Assembly (NCBI GenBank): GCA_900770845.1
Contig: CAAGLS010000103.1
Location: forward strand, 1-49,655
Direction: 5' to 3'
Length of the DNA: 49,655 nucleotides
Source of the DNA: an uncultured Prevotella sp.
Lineage (GTDB): Bacteria > Bacteroidota > Bacteroidia > Bacteroidales > Bacteroidaceae
Both the position numbers and the translations under genes were made by a program. The notes beneath the pieces were generated by a model that ran no database searches, was not told where the DNA came from, and was given only the letters and a program-made list of their open reading frames with translations. Of the stretch, positions 26,758 to 34,655 are shown piece after piece (within the stretch, counting starts at the first letter, position 1; the number at the start of each line of letters is the position of its first letter).

Positions 26758-28230
26758 TTATTTGGCGTAGGTGATCACCACGCTCTTGATGCGCATTTGG
26801 GTCTTGCCGCCCGAGCCGGTCTCAGCATTGGTGATAACCGTTGAGGTAGCGTTGATGTTCGTGAAGTTCATCGTCAAGCCATCGAGGGCAAAAGTTCCTG
26901 GATTCACTTTAACATTTCCTTCAGCCGTATACTCCGTCCCATTAGCACTGTCGCAGGTGAAAGCGATGCTTGCAATGGGCTTGGAGGAGCTGACAGTGAT
27001 GGTGTTGCCCGGATAGACGCGCAGTGCACCGCCTCCGGCACTGTAGAACTTCGGGCCGTTCTTGCCTTGGCCTATGTCGAATGTCAGTTTGGTTCCATCT
27101 TTCAAGACGAGGGTGCCAATGTCGGCAGCGTTTTCAAGACCACAGTCTGTTGCAGTGAAAGTGATGGTGTTGCCACTTACGGTGCCTATGCCGCCGCTCT
27201 CACCACCTGTGGAGCCGCCATTGTTGTCGATAGAGACGATTTGGCTGCCCTGTGCCATCTCGGGTGTGGAGCCATAGACCGTGAGCATTCCCTTCACCAC
27301 TACAGTCTGACCCACCTTGATTTGGTCTTCGGAAGTGAACTTCTCACCCTTGAGGTAGTAGCCGCGGAAAATCTCGAACTGGCCGTTGGTGGTGCCATCA
27401 TCAGAGATGAAGTAGGTGGCGTTGCCGAAGTTGGTCGAGACCTCACTGATTTGAGAAATCTTACCCTTTACGTACACCTCAGAAGTGTTGCCCGCCAAGG
27501 CCTGCGCATTGGCGGCCACAGAGTTGAAGGGGTTTTCAAGAGAGCCGTCGCCCTTGGCCTCGCCGGTCTCGCCGCCGGGATTGGGCTTGTCGGGCGACGA
27601 TGGGGCTGTGCCCTCGTGAAGCACAAAGTTGCGCACCTCCCATGTTGCGGAATTGTCGGTGCAAGCATAATTCAGAGCCACTACGATGTTGTTCTTCCCC
27701 ACAAATTCGGCGGGGAGCTGCACGGCGGCCTTGTACCAAGTGTTCCAATCGGAGCCCTCGGTCATCTTGTCGCCCGCAATCAGCTCGGTCCATGTGGTGG
27801 TGGTAGGGTCGCCCGTATAGTTGTCGGTGATGACCACGCGGTCCACGACACCCTCCTTGGACTTGCCATAGTTGGTGTAGTAGCGGAGCATGTACTCAAA
27901 CTGCACGTAGGCCGACTTCGACTTGGTGAGGTCCACGGCCCCGGAGACGAGATAGGCGTTGGAGGGAGTGGTCGTGCCGTTGGCATAGCCCGTGCCCTTG
28001 GCATACTTGTGGGAGTCGATGGTCCAGGGTGCGCCCTGTAGTGTGACGGCCGTGAACGGTGCGAACTCAGAGGCGAAAGTGGCGTTGATGTAGACGCTGT
28101 CGTTGTCGACCACCACTTCGGAGCCTCCATTGCGGTTGGGGTAGTCGTAGGGGGAGGGAACGTCCTCGCAGGAAGTGAATGTGATGGCTGCTGTGGCCAA
28201 GACAATCAGTGAAGATAATATCTTTTTCAT
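26758..28230 (-). CDS. lipoprotein with choice-of-anchor J-like and OB-fold domains
   Basis: 490 residues from the ATG at 28230, chosen because MKKILSSLIVLATAAITFTSC is a clear lipoprotein signal; the open frame upstream overlaps the DUF5689 gene and is out of character. Residues ~40-195 (FASEFAPFTAVTL...APWTIDSH...AYVQFEYMLRYYT...WEVRNFVLH) look like a choice-of-anchor J carbohydrate-binding-like domain. About 215-320 (NPFNSVAANAQAL, VYVKGKISQISEV, YFISDDG, VGQTVVVKGMLTVYG) form an OB-fold of the type seen beside extracellular nucleases. The C-terminal ~145 residues form a beta domain ending in RIKSVVITYAK. It is the last gene of the TonB-receptor operon and probably sits on the cell surface. 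Confidence 0.78.
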   Translation of the reverse strand: MKKILSSLIVLATAAITFTSCEDVPSPYDYPNRNGGSEVVVDNDSVYINATFASEFAPFTAVTLQGAPWTIDSHKYAKGTGYANGTTTPSNAYLVSGAVDLTKSKSAYVQFEYMLRYYTNYGKSKEGVVDRVVITDNYTGDPTTTTWTELIAGDKMTEGSDWNTWYKAAVQLPAEFVGKNNIVVALNYACTDNSATWEVRNFVLHEGTAPSSPDKPNPGGETGEAKGDGSLENPFNSVAANAQALAGNTSEVYVKGKISQISEVSTNFGNATYFISDDGTTNGQFEIFRGYYLKGEKFTSEDQIKVGQTVVVKGMLTVYGSTPEMAQGSQIVSIDNNGGSTGGESGGIGTVSGNTITFTATDCGLENAADIGTLVLKDGTKLTFDIGQGKNGPKFYSAGGGALRVYPGNTITVSSSKPIASIAFTCDSANGTEYTAEGNVKVNPGTFALDGLTMNFTNINATSTVITNAETGSGGKTQMRIKSVVITYAK

Positions 28231-28267
28231 TTCTTGTTGTGTATTTCTTTGTTGTTGTTGAATGGTG

Positions 28268-29101
28268 TCATTTAGCGGGCTGGATGTCGTCGTACGAGCG
28301 GATGATGAACTCCTTGTAGCGGTTGTAGGTGATGACGATGCCCGTGACATCGACAGGCCCAGTGGGCACGTAGCGGGCGGCAAAGTCGGCAAAGTTGCTG
28401 GTGTAGACCATCACGCTCTTGTCCACGCCCTTGAAATAGATGCTCTTCGAGCCAGCCCCTGCATTGGGTGTGGCAAAGGTGGTGGTGTCGTTGCTCACGT
28501 CGAACCTCACATTCTTGATGGTGGCGAGCTTGCCGCCGTCGGCGTAGGTGTCCCAAGTTGAGTTGTTGAATTCCACGGGGGTCACGGTCTTTGTGTTGCC
28601 CGTCAGCTTGAAGTGGCTGTTCCAGAGCAGCTTGCCCATGCGGCTCACGTATGTGTTGCCCGAGGCGTTGGTGTAAGGCACGCCGATTTGGGCCTGCTTG
28701 CCATAGTTGCCGATGTAGAGACCCTTGATGTCGACCACGATTTCAGTGCCCACGGGCAGGTAGCCCCATACACCGCCCTCGGCGATGGCTATGATGATGG
28801 CCCCGGTCTCATCCTGCAGGGAAATCTCGTTGTAGAGGTTGCCCTCTATGTCGTTGCCCGTCACCACGCCCTTGATTTGCATGTCGTTGGTGATTTGGGT
28901 GTAGCTTTGGCCGTCGCGATAGTCGGTGGTGAGGTAGCTCTTGTAGTTGTCCTTGAGCTGGGCGATGCTTACCACGTTGGTCTCCACGATGGCCTTGTTG
29001 CCGCGCGAGTTGAGCTCGGTTGGCTCATCCCAGTCGCCGTCCATGCAGCCTGAGAGGAGGCAGCAGAAGAGGGCGAGGAGTGCGAATTTTATCTTGTCCA
29101 T
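28268..29101 (-). CDS. DUF5689 domain lipoprotein
   Basis: 277 residues from ATG 29101. Lipobox LLSGC at the end of the signal sequence. The body matches the DUF5689 layout: VSIAQLKDNYKSYLTT, MQIKGVVTGNDIEGNLYNEISLQDETGAIIIAI, LPVGTEIVVDIKGLYIGNYG, then VDVTGIVITYNRYKEFIIRSYDDI. This is an OB-fold-like domain. DUF5689 proteins recur next to TonB receptors and endonucleases in Bacteroidota. The lipoprotein probably works with the receptor encoded just upstream as a surface binding subunit. Confidence 0.82.
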   Translation of the reverse strand: MDKIKFALLALFCCLLSGCMDGDWDEPTELNSRGNKAIVETNVVSIAQLKDNYKSYLTTDYRDGQSYTQITNDMQIKGVVTGNDIEGNLYNEISLQDETGAIIIAIAEGGVWGYLPVGTEIVVDIKGLYIGNYGKQAQIGVPYTNASGNTYVSRMGKLLWNSHFKLTGNTKTVTPVEFNNSTWDTYADGGKLATIKNVRFDVSNDTTTFATPNAGAGSKSIYFKGVDKSVMVYTSNFADFAARYVPTGPVDVTGIVITYNRYKEFIIRSYDDIQPAK

Positions 29102-29146
29102 AACTGATTGGTGTTCTATAAACATAGTGATGCGTCTGGTTGGGGA

Positions 29147-31678
29147 TTAAAAGCGGTAAGAGACTTGGAACATGCCGTTGGTGCCGTAGACATGATACTT
29201 CTTGGGGTTCTTGGAGAAGACGTATCCGCGGCTGTTGCCCGAGTTGGTGAGGTCGCTCCGGCTCTGCTCGTAGCCTCCCGTGACGATGGTCTGGTTGTTG
29301 GTGATGTTGGTCAGCATGAGGTTGAACGAGAGCATACCGCCCTTCTTGATGCGGATGCTCTTGCCGATGCTGCCGTCGAGCATGAAGCCGCCGTGTCCCT
29401 TGGCCTGGTCGAGGATGTTGTAGGAGCCGTCCTCGTTTACGCCATTGGGCAGAGAGGCCACCTTGCTGGCGTAGCGCCAATAGGGGGAATAGCTCAGGTA
29501 GATGCGGTCGTAGTAGTTGCACGAGAGGGTGAGGTACCATCCCTTGTTATGATAGTCGAGTCCCAGGCTCGCGGCGGTGAGCGGCGTGCCGCTCTCGCGC
29601 ATGTCCTTGATGAGGGCGCGGTCGGTGTTGTACACGCCCTGTGTGGAGTTGAGGTATGCCACATCGGCGTCGCTGGAGTTCTTGGCCTCACTGATGGTGC
29701 CGACGGCCTTCAGGTCGAGCCAGGAGAAGAGCTTGAAGTTCAGTCCCAACTCCGCGCCATAATACCGCTTCTGCAGGCCTGTGATGGAATTGTAGGAGAA
29801 GGAGTTGATGTCGTCAAAGTAGAAGCACGTCCACTCGGTGGCATCGTCCACCTGGGTGAAGTATCCACTAAGGTTGGCATGGAGCCACGAGCCGCTATAC
29901 TGATAGCTGATCTCGGTACTCAGCACGCGCTCGTTCTTCAAGTCCCGTACGAAGTCGTTGTTCATCTCGGCCGCGGCAAAAGCCACGTTGGCCAAGGGAG
30001 CGTTCCACTGGTAGCCGGCTCCAATGGACAACACGTGGCCATGGCCAGCGTCCCATGAGGCCGCGCCCCTGACACCACCATCAAGAAAGCGCGCCCATCC
30101 GCTCTTGCCGTAGGAGTTTTGGGCGAAAAGACCGTTTTTCATCTTGCCGTCGCGCTCCATGCTCGTACCGCCAATCCTGCCGTTCAGCGTGAAGTGGAAA
30201 TGTCCCACCGTGGCGGCATAGTTGGCCCAAGCGTAGGCCTTGTTTGTGACGATGTTGTAGTTGTAGCCAAACTTGTCGCCCTCTCCCACCACGGCGTTGG
30301 GGTTGTTCAAGTCGTACTGCACCCAGTCCGAATTGGGGGCATAGTTGCCTACGGCGTAGGTGTTGATGTTGTGGAAATACTGGGCGCCGAGCAGGTCGTC
30401 CATGGTTTGGTAGTGCATGCCCTTGTTGGTGGCCACCACGAACCCGGCATTCCAGTTGCTGTTCTTGGTCTGCTTCACGCTCAACGTAGAGGCGAGGGTG
30501 AGGTAGAGGTTGTTGTTGTGGCGGGCCTGCACATAGTACATGGCATCGCGCCCAAGGGCGTTGGCGTTTCTGTTGGCCCAGTAGAGGCGGTCCCACTGGA
30601 TTTGGCGGTTCTCCTTACTATATTTATAATAGTCGACGGCACGTTGCCATTCCCAATAGGCCGACTCGGTCTGGAGATTGGTGTTGCCCGTGTTCCATAC
30701 GTCGTAGAAGGTGCTGGGCAGGCTCTTCCAATAGTCGGGAGCGGGATTGTCGCTGTTGTTGTAGTTCAGCTTGGTGCTCTTGTACATGGAGTACTTGCCC
30801 AAGAGGGTTGTGGTGAGCTTCATGTCGTTGTTGATTTTCCAGTCCCACGTGAAGAGGGCTGATGGAGCATAATCGTTGACCACACGCGAGTTGCGCCGCT
30901 TTCCGTTTTGGTATCCCCAATAAGGGTTGTACTGAAAGTCGTTGGCCAGCCAGAAGCTCTCGTCGGTGGCAGCGCCCTGCGAGGCGCGCTCGGTGGGGTT
31001 GCCCCATGTGGCGAACGACAGCGAGTGCTGTGAGCCGATGAGCTTTTCGAGTCCAAAGAAATAGGAGAGCGAATTGTAGAAAGTTCCCTCCACATATCCT
31101 TGGTCGGCCCAGCGGTAGGTGACATTGGCGCTGAAGGCCCAGCCCTTTTTGTTGAAGCCACTGTTGAACGTGTACATGCCGCGCAACGTGTAGTTGCGGT
31201 TGGCCGCGCCCACGGAGAACCGATGGCCTGTACGTTGGTTGCCCGAGCGGAAGTCGTAGTTGTTGCTCCCCGCCAGTCCCGAGACTGCAAAACTGCCCGT
31301 CTCGAAGGGAAGGGTGAAGTCCACATTGCGCGTGAGCTGGTTCAGTCCGCCCACAGAGGAGAAGCTGAAAGTTCCGCGCTCCACGTCGTTGACAGGAGCG
31401 CCGTTGATGTAGATCTCATTGTACTTCTGGTTGTAGGCACGATACCTGAACCTCACGGGCGAGAACAGGTATCCCACCTCGTTGGCGTAAGCATTGGTGT
31501 TGGAATTGAGAATCGTGACGCCTTGATAGCTGTTGGCGTCTTCATCCAACTGTGCTTCGGTGAAGGTGAACGAGTTGTCGTCGAGCGACTGGGCCTGCTG
31601 CCGCTGGTTGTTGTTCTGGGCAACCGCAGGCGACGCACAGCACAACGCGAGCACCGCTATTTTTCCCTTTATTCGCAT
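29147..31678 (-). CDS. TonB-dependent receptor-like outer-membrane protein
   Basis: 843 residues from ATG 31678. Signal peptide ~1-21 (KIAVLALCCASPAVA). A short plug-like region follows (GVTILNSNTNAYANEVGYLFSPVRFRYRAYN, IYINGAPVNDVERGTFSFSSVGGLNQLTRN), then a long beta-barrel ending in Phe (MFQVSYRF), the classical outer-membrane C-terminus. There is no N-terminal carboxypeptidase-like domain and no obvious TonB box, so it belongs to a divergent receptor branch. It is the first gene of an operon with the DUF5689 and OB-fold lipoproteins, and runs divergently from an endonuclease-family gene. The substrate is unknown; nucleic acid or a breakdown product is my inference from context. Confidence 0.82.
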   Translation of the reverse strand: MRIKGKIAVLALCCASPAVAQNNNQRQQAQSLDDNSFTFTEAQLDEDANSYQGVTILNSNTNAYANEVGYLFSPVRFRYRAYNQKYNEIYINGAPVNDVERGTFSFSSVGGLNQLTRNVDFTLPFETGSFAVSGLAGSNNYDFRSGNQRTGHRFSVGAANRNYTLRGMYTFNSGFNKKGWAFSANVTYRWADQGYVEGTFYNSLSYFFGLEKLIGSQHSLSFATWGNPTERASQGAATDESFWLANDFQYNPYWGYQNGKRRNSRVVNDYAPSALFTWDWKINNDMKLTTTLLGKYSMYKSTKLNYNNSDNPAPDYWKSLPSTFYDVWNTGNTNLQTESAYWEWQRAVDYYKYSKENRQIQWDRLYWANRNANALGRDAMYYVQARHNNNLYLTLASTLSVKQTKNSNWNAGFVVATNKGMHYQTMDDLLGAQYFHNINTYAVGNYAPNSDWVQYDLNNPNAVVGEGDKFGYNYNIVTNKAYAWANYAATVGHFHFTLNGRIGGTSMERDGKMKNGLFAQNSYGKSGWARFLDGGVRGAASWDAGHGHVLSIGAGYQWNAPLANVAFAAAEMNNDFVRDLKNERVLSTEISYQYSGSWLHANLSGYFTQVDDATEWTCFYFDDINSFSYNSITGLQKRYYGAELGLNFKLFSWLDLKAVGTISEAKNSSDADVAYLNSTQGVYNTDRALIKDMRESGTPLTAASLGLDYHNKGWYLTLSCNYYDRIYLSYSPYWRYASKVASLPNGVNEDGSYNILDQAKGHGGFMLDGSIGKSIRIKKGGMLSFNLMLTNITNNQTIVTGGYEQSRSDLTNSGNSRGYVFSKNPKKYHVYGTNGMFQVSYRF

Positions 31679-31708
31679 AGTTAATGATAAATTGATTGTT
31701 ATTTTCTG

Positions 31709-31716
31709 CAAAGATA
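31709..31716 (-). promoter_or_regulatory. -7 box of the TonB receptor operon (TATCTTTG)
   Basis: Minus-strand TATCTTTG, 30 bases before the receptor ATG. It lies 12 bases from an identical box on the plus strand (31729-31736), so the two divergent promoters are interlocked. Confidence 0.65.
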
Positions 31717-31728
31717 ACAAAAAATTGC

Positions 31729-31736
31729 TATCTTTG
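31729..31736 (+). promoter_or_regulatory. plus-strand -7 box (TATCTTTG), distal endonuclease promoter
   Basis: TATCTTTG, 84 bases before ATG 31821. With the box at 31793-31800 it could give the endonuclease gene two start sites. Confidence 0.45.
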
Positions 31737-31792
31737 CACATTGGAAACACAATTTTAATAGTGTTGAATGAAACTTCAACCGTGTTTTTTCT

Positions 31793-31800
31793 TAACTTTG
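31793..31800 (+). promoter_or_regulatory. proximal -7 box of endonuclease gene (TAACTTTG)
   Basis: TAACTTTG, 20 bases before ATG 31821, fits TAnnTTTG. A very short leader would result. Confidence 0.6.
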
Positions 31801-31820
31801 CAGAAAATGGAATTAAATCA

Positions 31821-32882
31821 ATGGAACGGAATTTGAAAACAAGGCTATTTTTGCTCGTCGTCCTCCTCGCGGGGTGGGGCGCGGCAGTCTCCGCTCAGGA
31901 GAAGAAGTTCGCCGCCTACGCGGTTGGATTCTACAATTTGGAAAACCTCTTCGACACCCAGCACGACGAGGGGAAGATTGACGACGAGTTTCTTCCCACG
32001 GGTTCCTACAAATGGGACAGCATCAAATACACCAACAAGTTGCGCAACATGGCGCAGGCTCTTTCCGACATGGCCACCGACAAACTGCCCGGCGTGGGGT
32101 GTGCCGTAGTAGGTGTGAGCGAGGTTGAGAATGCCCATGTGCTGGCCGACCTGTGCGCCCAGCCCGCTCTGGCTGCCCGCGGCTACAAGTTTGCCCACAT
32201 CGAGGGGCCCGACCTGCGCGGCGTGGACTGCGCGCTTCTCTACAACCCCAAGTTGTTCACCCCAACGGAGGTGGTGCTCCACCCCTACGTGCAGCATCTC
32301 AAGGACAACCCCAACTTCATCACCCGTGGCTTCCTCACCGTGACGGGTACCATGGCCGACGAGCCAGTGACCTTCATCGTCTGCCACCTCCCCTCACGCT
32401 TCAATGGCCCGGCCTATCGAGAGCAGGGCGCCTCTGAGGTGAAAGCCTTGAAAGACTCCATTCTTGGCTCCGATCCCGCCCGGAAGATTTTCGTCATGGG
32501 CGACATGAACGACGACCCCGTGGACAAGAGCATGTACAAATGCCTGTCGGCAAAGGAGACTCCCGAAAAGGTGGGCGACGGCGACATGTACAATCCTTGG
32601 TACAACATCCTCAAGAGCGGCAAGGGAACGCTCTTTTACAAAGGGGCTTGGAACCTCTTCGACCAAATCATCCTCACGCCCAACCTTGTCAACCGCGATG
32701 GCCAGCGCGACTACTCCACACTGAGATTCTGGAAAAACGAGGTGCAGCGAATGCCCTACCTCTTCCAGACCGAGGGTGCCTACAAGGGAAGCCCCAAGCG
32801 CACCACGGCGGGTGGAGTGTGGCTCAACGGCTATTCCGACCACCTTCCCGTCGTGGTCTACCTCCTCAAGGAGCGGAAATAA
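31821..32882 (+). CDS. secreted endonuclease/exonuclease/phosphatase-family protein
   Basis: 353 residues from ATG 31821. Signal peptide ~1-25 (LFLLVVLLAGWGAAVSA). The DNase I-like fold is complete: FYNLENLFDT (metal-side Asn/Glu), VSEVEN, CHLPSR, FVMGDMNDDP (catalytic Asp/Asn) and the terminal SDHLPVVV (catalytic His). Family members cleave DNA, RNA, phosphoinositides or other phosphodiesters. Since it is exported and divergent from a TonB receptor with two OB-fold lipoproteins, extracellular or periplasmic nucleic-acid degradation is a reasonable inference. The conserved Asp/His set argues that it is active. Confidence 0.88.
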   Translation: MERNLKTRLFLLVVLLAGWGAAVSAQEKKFAAYAVGFYNLENLFDTQHDEGKIDDEFLPTGSYKWDSIKYTNKLRNMAQALSDMATDKLPGVGCAVVGVSEVENAHVLADLCAQPALAARGYKFAHIEGPDLRGVDCALLYNPKLFTPTEVVLHPYVQHLKDNPNFITRGFLTVTGTMADEPVTFIVCHLPSRFNGPAYREQGASEVKALKDSILGSDPARKIFVMGDMNDDPVDKSMYKCLSAKETPEKVGDGDMYNPWYNILKSGKGTLFYKGAWNLFDQIILTPNLVNRDGQRDYSTLRFWKNEVQRMPYLFQTEGAYKGSPKRTTAGGVWLNGYSDHLPVVVYLLKERK

Positions 32883-33277
32883 GGCATAATTCTAATGCAT
32901 AACGCATAATTGGCATTCGCCGCATACGAAAACTCTTGATTGGATGAGCTGCGGAAGCACTTCTTGGGATGCGAGTTCTGTACGGCGAATGCCAATTATG
33001 CATTATAGGTCGGTTCTATAAATTAGGTCGAGGCGTATTGGACTCAGCGCCCACCTTTTCTCGCCATGGCAGAGTCCAAGCAAGCTTGGCTCTGCTCATC
33101 TGGCTTATCGAAAAGGTTCTGTCAGCTATCGGGACTCAAAACGTAAGTTGAAGAGGGAGTGTAGCGGGCTACACGACCGATGAGACTTGACGTTTTGAGA
33201 CCGATAGATGCAGAAGACGACCGAAATAACATGCATCCGTATCGTCTAATTTTCTCAACCTAATTTTTAGAACCGGC
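32883..33277. other. 395-base repeat-filled gap between endonuclease gene and ispE
   Basis: Holds two inverted copies of a 19-bp repeat (32905-32923 and 32983-33001) and the inverted-repeat-bounded element at 33005-33281. A 60-codon frame at 32969-33151 spans both and is not credible as a gene. Confidence 0.7.
32905..33001. repeat. 19-bp inverted repeat with 59-base loop
   Basis: Arms at 32905-32923 and 32983-33001 are perfect reverse complements (GCATAATTGGCATTCGCCG). A third copy with one change lies at 34539-34557, in the same orientation as the right arm, beyond ispE. Confidence 0.85.
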
Positions 33278-33281
33278 CTAT
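33005..33281. mobile_element. MITE-like element with 28-bp terminal inverted repeats and two inner hairpins
   Basis: Ends 33005-33032 and 33254-33281 are inverted repeats with 25 of 28 positions matching (core CGGTTCTA-AAATTAGGT). Inside are two long imperfect hairpins: 33054-33116 (arms with CCTTTTC and GCAGAG-CCAAGC) and 33126-33207 (arms with CTATCGG, CTCAAAACGT and GTGTAGC). There is no open frame long enough for a transposase. It is non-autonomous if mobile, or a structured RNA. Its right end contains the ispE stop codon. No clear target-site duplication was found. Confidence 0.6.
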
Positions 33282-34120
33282 ACATTGTGCATTAAAAAGG
33301 TGACGCAGTTGGGGAACTGTCGATCCAACGCCGGGGGATTCCCGTCGAACATTCCAAACATCGCGCTACCGCTTCCGCTCATCTGCGCGTAGAGCGCTCC
33401 CATGTCGTAGAGCCTCCGCTTGATGCGGCCCAACTCGGGATGAATCCTGAAAACAGATTCCTCGAAATCGTTGCGCAGTTCGTCGCGCCATGTCTCGATG
33501 GGCTGCCTTATGATGTTGCGGCAGCTCTTTAGAGGCCTCTCCACCCTCACGTTGTGATAGGCCTCCTTTGTCGACAGCGCAATATCCGGCTTCACTATTC
33601 CTATATAAAGGCCCTTCAACTTGTCTCCAACACCTCCAGCAGGCTCAAGCACGTCGCCAATGCCCGTGGCAAATGATGGCTCGGCCGTGATGAAGAACGC
33701 GCAGTCTGCCCCAAGGCGAGCCGCATAGCGCCGCATCCCAGCGTCGCCTATGCCCAGCCCGAAGCGTTCGTTCAATAGCCGAATCATAAACGCCGCATCG
33801 CTCGAACCACCTCCAAGTCCAGCCTGTGAGGGGATATGCTTGTAGAGATGGGCATGGACACGGGGCAGCCCATAGTCGGCGGCAAGCAGCTTGTAGGCCT
33901 TCACCACCAAGTTGTCATCCTCATCGCAGTCTACGGCATTGCCCGTTATCTTCAAATCGCAATCCACATCGGAGGGAAACCTCTCGTCCATCAGCCCCAC
34001 TTCCAAAGCATCGTGAAGTGGAATGGGATAGAACACGGTTTCCAAATCGTGGTAGCCGTCGGCGCGGCAAGCCACAATGTTGAGCCCCAAATTGATCTTT
34101 GCACAAGGAAATACTATCAT
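33278..34120 (-). CDS. ispE: 4-diphosphocytidyl-2-C-methyl-D-erythritol kinase
   Basis: 280 residues, GHMP kinase. It phosphorylates CDP-methylerythritol in the non-mevalonate isoprenoid pathway. CAKINLGLNIVACRADGYHDLETVFYP is read in parts as the substrate block, IPSQAGLGGGSSDAA (about residues 95-109) as the ATP loop, and QMSGSGSAMFGMF as the third motif. The TAG stop lies within the terminal repeat of the neighbouring element, so the last residues may have been reset by its arrival, although length and motifs are intact. It is divergent from dnaB, a usual neighbour in this group. Confidence 0.94.
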   Translation of the reverse strand: MIVFPCAKINLGLNIVACRADGYHDLETVFYPIPLHDALEVGLMDERFPSDVDCDLKITGNAVDCDEDDNLVVKAYKLLAADYGLPRVHAHLYKHIPSQAGLGGGSSDAAFMIRLLNERFGLGIGDAGMRRYAARLGADCAFFITAEPSFATGIGDVLEPAGGVGDKLKGLYIGIVKPDIALSTKEAYHNVRVERPLKSCRNIIRQPIETWRDELRNDFEESVFRIHPELGRIKRRLYDMGALYAQMSGSGSAMFGMFDGNPPALDRQFPNCVTFLMHNV

Positions 34121-34216
34121 AGTCGTTGTTTTTTTTAAAAAAAAAGAGTGCTTGAATCGGCCGCCACATCATTGGGTAACAGACCATCAGACAGCCGCTT
34201 AGGACACCTCACGATG

Positions 34217-34224
34217 CAAAGGTA
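34217..34224 (-). promoter_or_regulatory. ispE -7 box (TACCTTTG)
   Basis: Minus-strand TACCTTTG, 96 bases upstream of the ispE ATG. No -33 TTG at the right spacing. Confidence 0.5.
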
Positions 34225-34382
34225 TCAAATATCTTGGTATTTTAGCCATGAAACCCGTTGAAATTTGACCAATTAAGGAAAACAACCCTTTATCACGACG
34301 CTTGCAATGTCTGAATGATGGCCGCCGCCATCCTTCCGATTCTTCAGTTTCTTACATCGTCCGCCGTTCGAAAGATCACGTT

Positions 34383-34460
34383 CCGTCGTTCGTCTCCCCG
34401 TTGTCTGTCGTTCGTCTCCCCGTCGTCCGTCGTACGTCTCCCCGTCGTCTGTCGTACGTC
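34383..34460. repeat. 22-bp tandem repeat array, about 3.5 units
   Basis: Units 34383-34404, 34405-34426, 34427-34448 and a partial unit to 34460, each containing GTCGT(T/A)CGTCTCCCC with one to three substitutions. No spacers. A related GTTCGTCTCCCC occurs singly near 6890. Confidence 0.8.
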
Positions 34461-34538
34461 AGACAACTGCCTACGGCTATCCACCGCAGTCTGACAGTCA
34501 TCCCACCTTGGGCGCATCCAATAAGGAAAAGGAGCGTG

Positions 34539-34557
34539 CGGCGAACGCCAATTATGC
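34539..34557. repeat. third copy of the 19-bp dispersed repeat
   Basis: CGGCGAACGCCAATTATGC, one base different from the right-hand copy at 32983-33001 and in the same orientation. The match to the left copy (in reverse) extends through CATTAGAAT. Confidence 0.75.
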
Positions 34558-34623
34558 ATTAGAATCATGCCAGTCCCAGCATATTTAGAAAGGCATTCGT
34601 TTCGCTGCCTCATTTTTTTTTCC

Positions 34624-34631
34624 TACTTTTG
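34624..34631 (+). promoter_or_regulatory. dnaB -7 box (TACTTTTG)
   Basis: TACTTTTG, 24 bases before ATG 34656. Confidence 0.65.
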
Positions 34632-34655
34632 CACCGAACAATTTAGACAAACACA

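Larger units (their letters stand above)
34121..34655. other. 535-base repeat-bearing gap between ispE and dnaB
   Basis: Holds the ispE promoter, a 22-bp tandem array (34383-34460), a third copy of the 19-bp dispersed repeat (34539-34557) and the dnaB promoter. A short frame at 34302-34562 is only the translated repeat. Confidence 0.65.

Noticed and set aside
28231..28392. N-terminal extension of the OB-fold lipoprotein
   Set aside because: It overlaps the DUF5689 coding region in another frame and would bury the obvious lipoprotein signal that starts at 28230.
32969..33151. Short frame across the repeat region
   Set aside because: It crosses the 19-bp repeat arm and the terminal repeat of the structured element, and has no coding features.
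34383..34460. Possible CRISPR array
   Set aside because: The 22-bp units are directly adjacent with no spacers and no cas genes are nearby. The array at 6550-6615 fails for the same reason.
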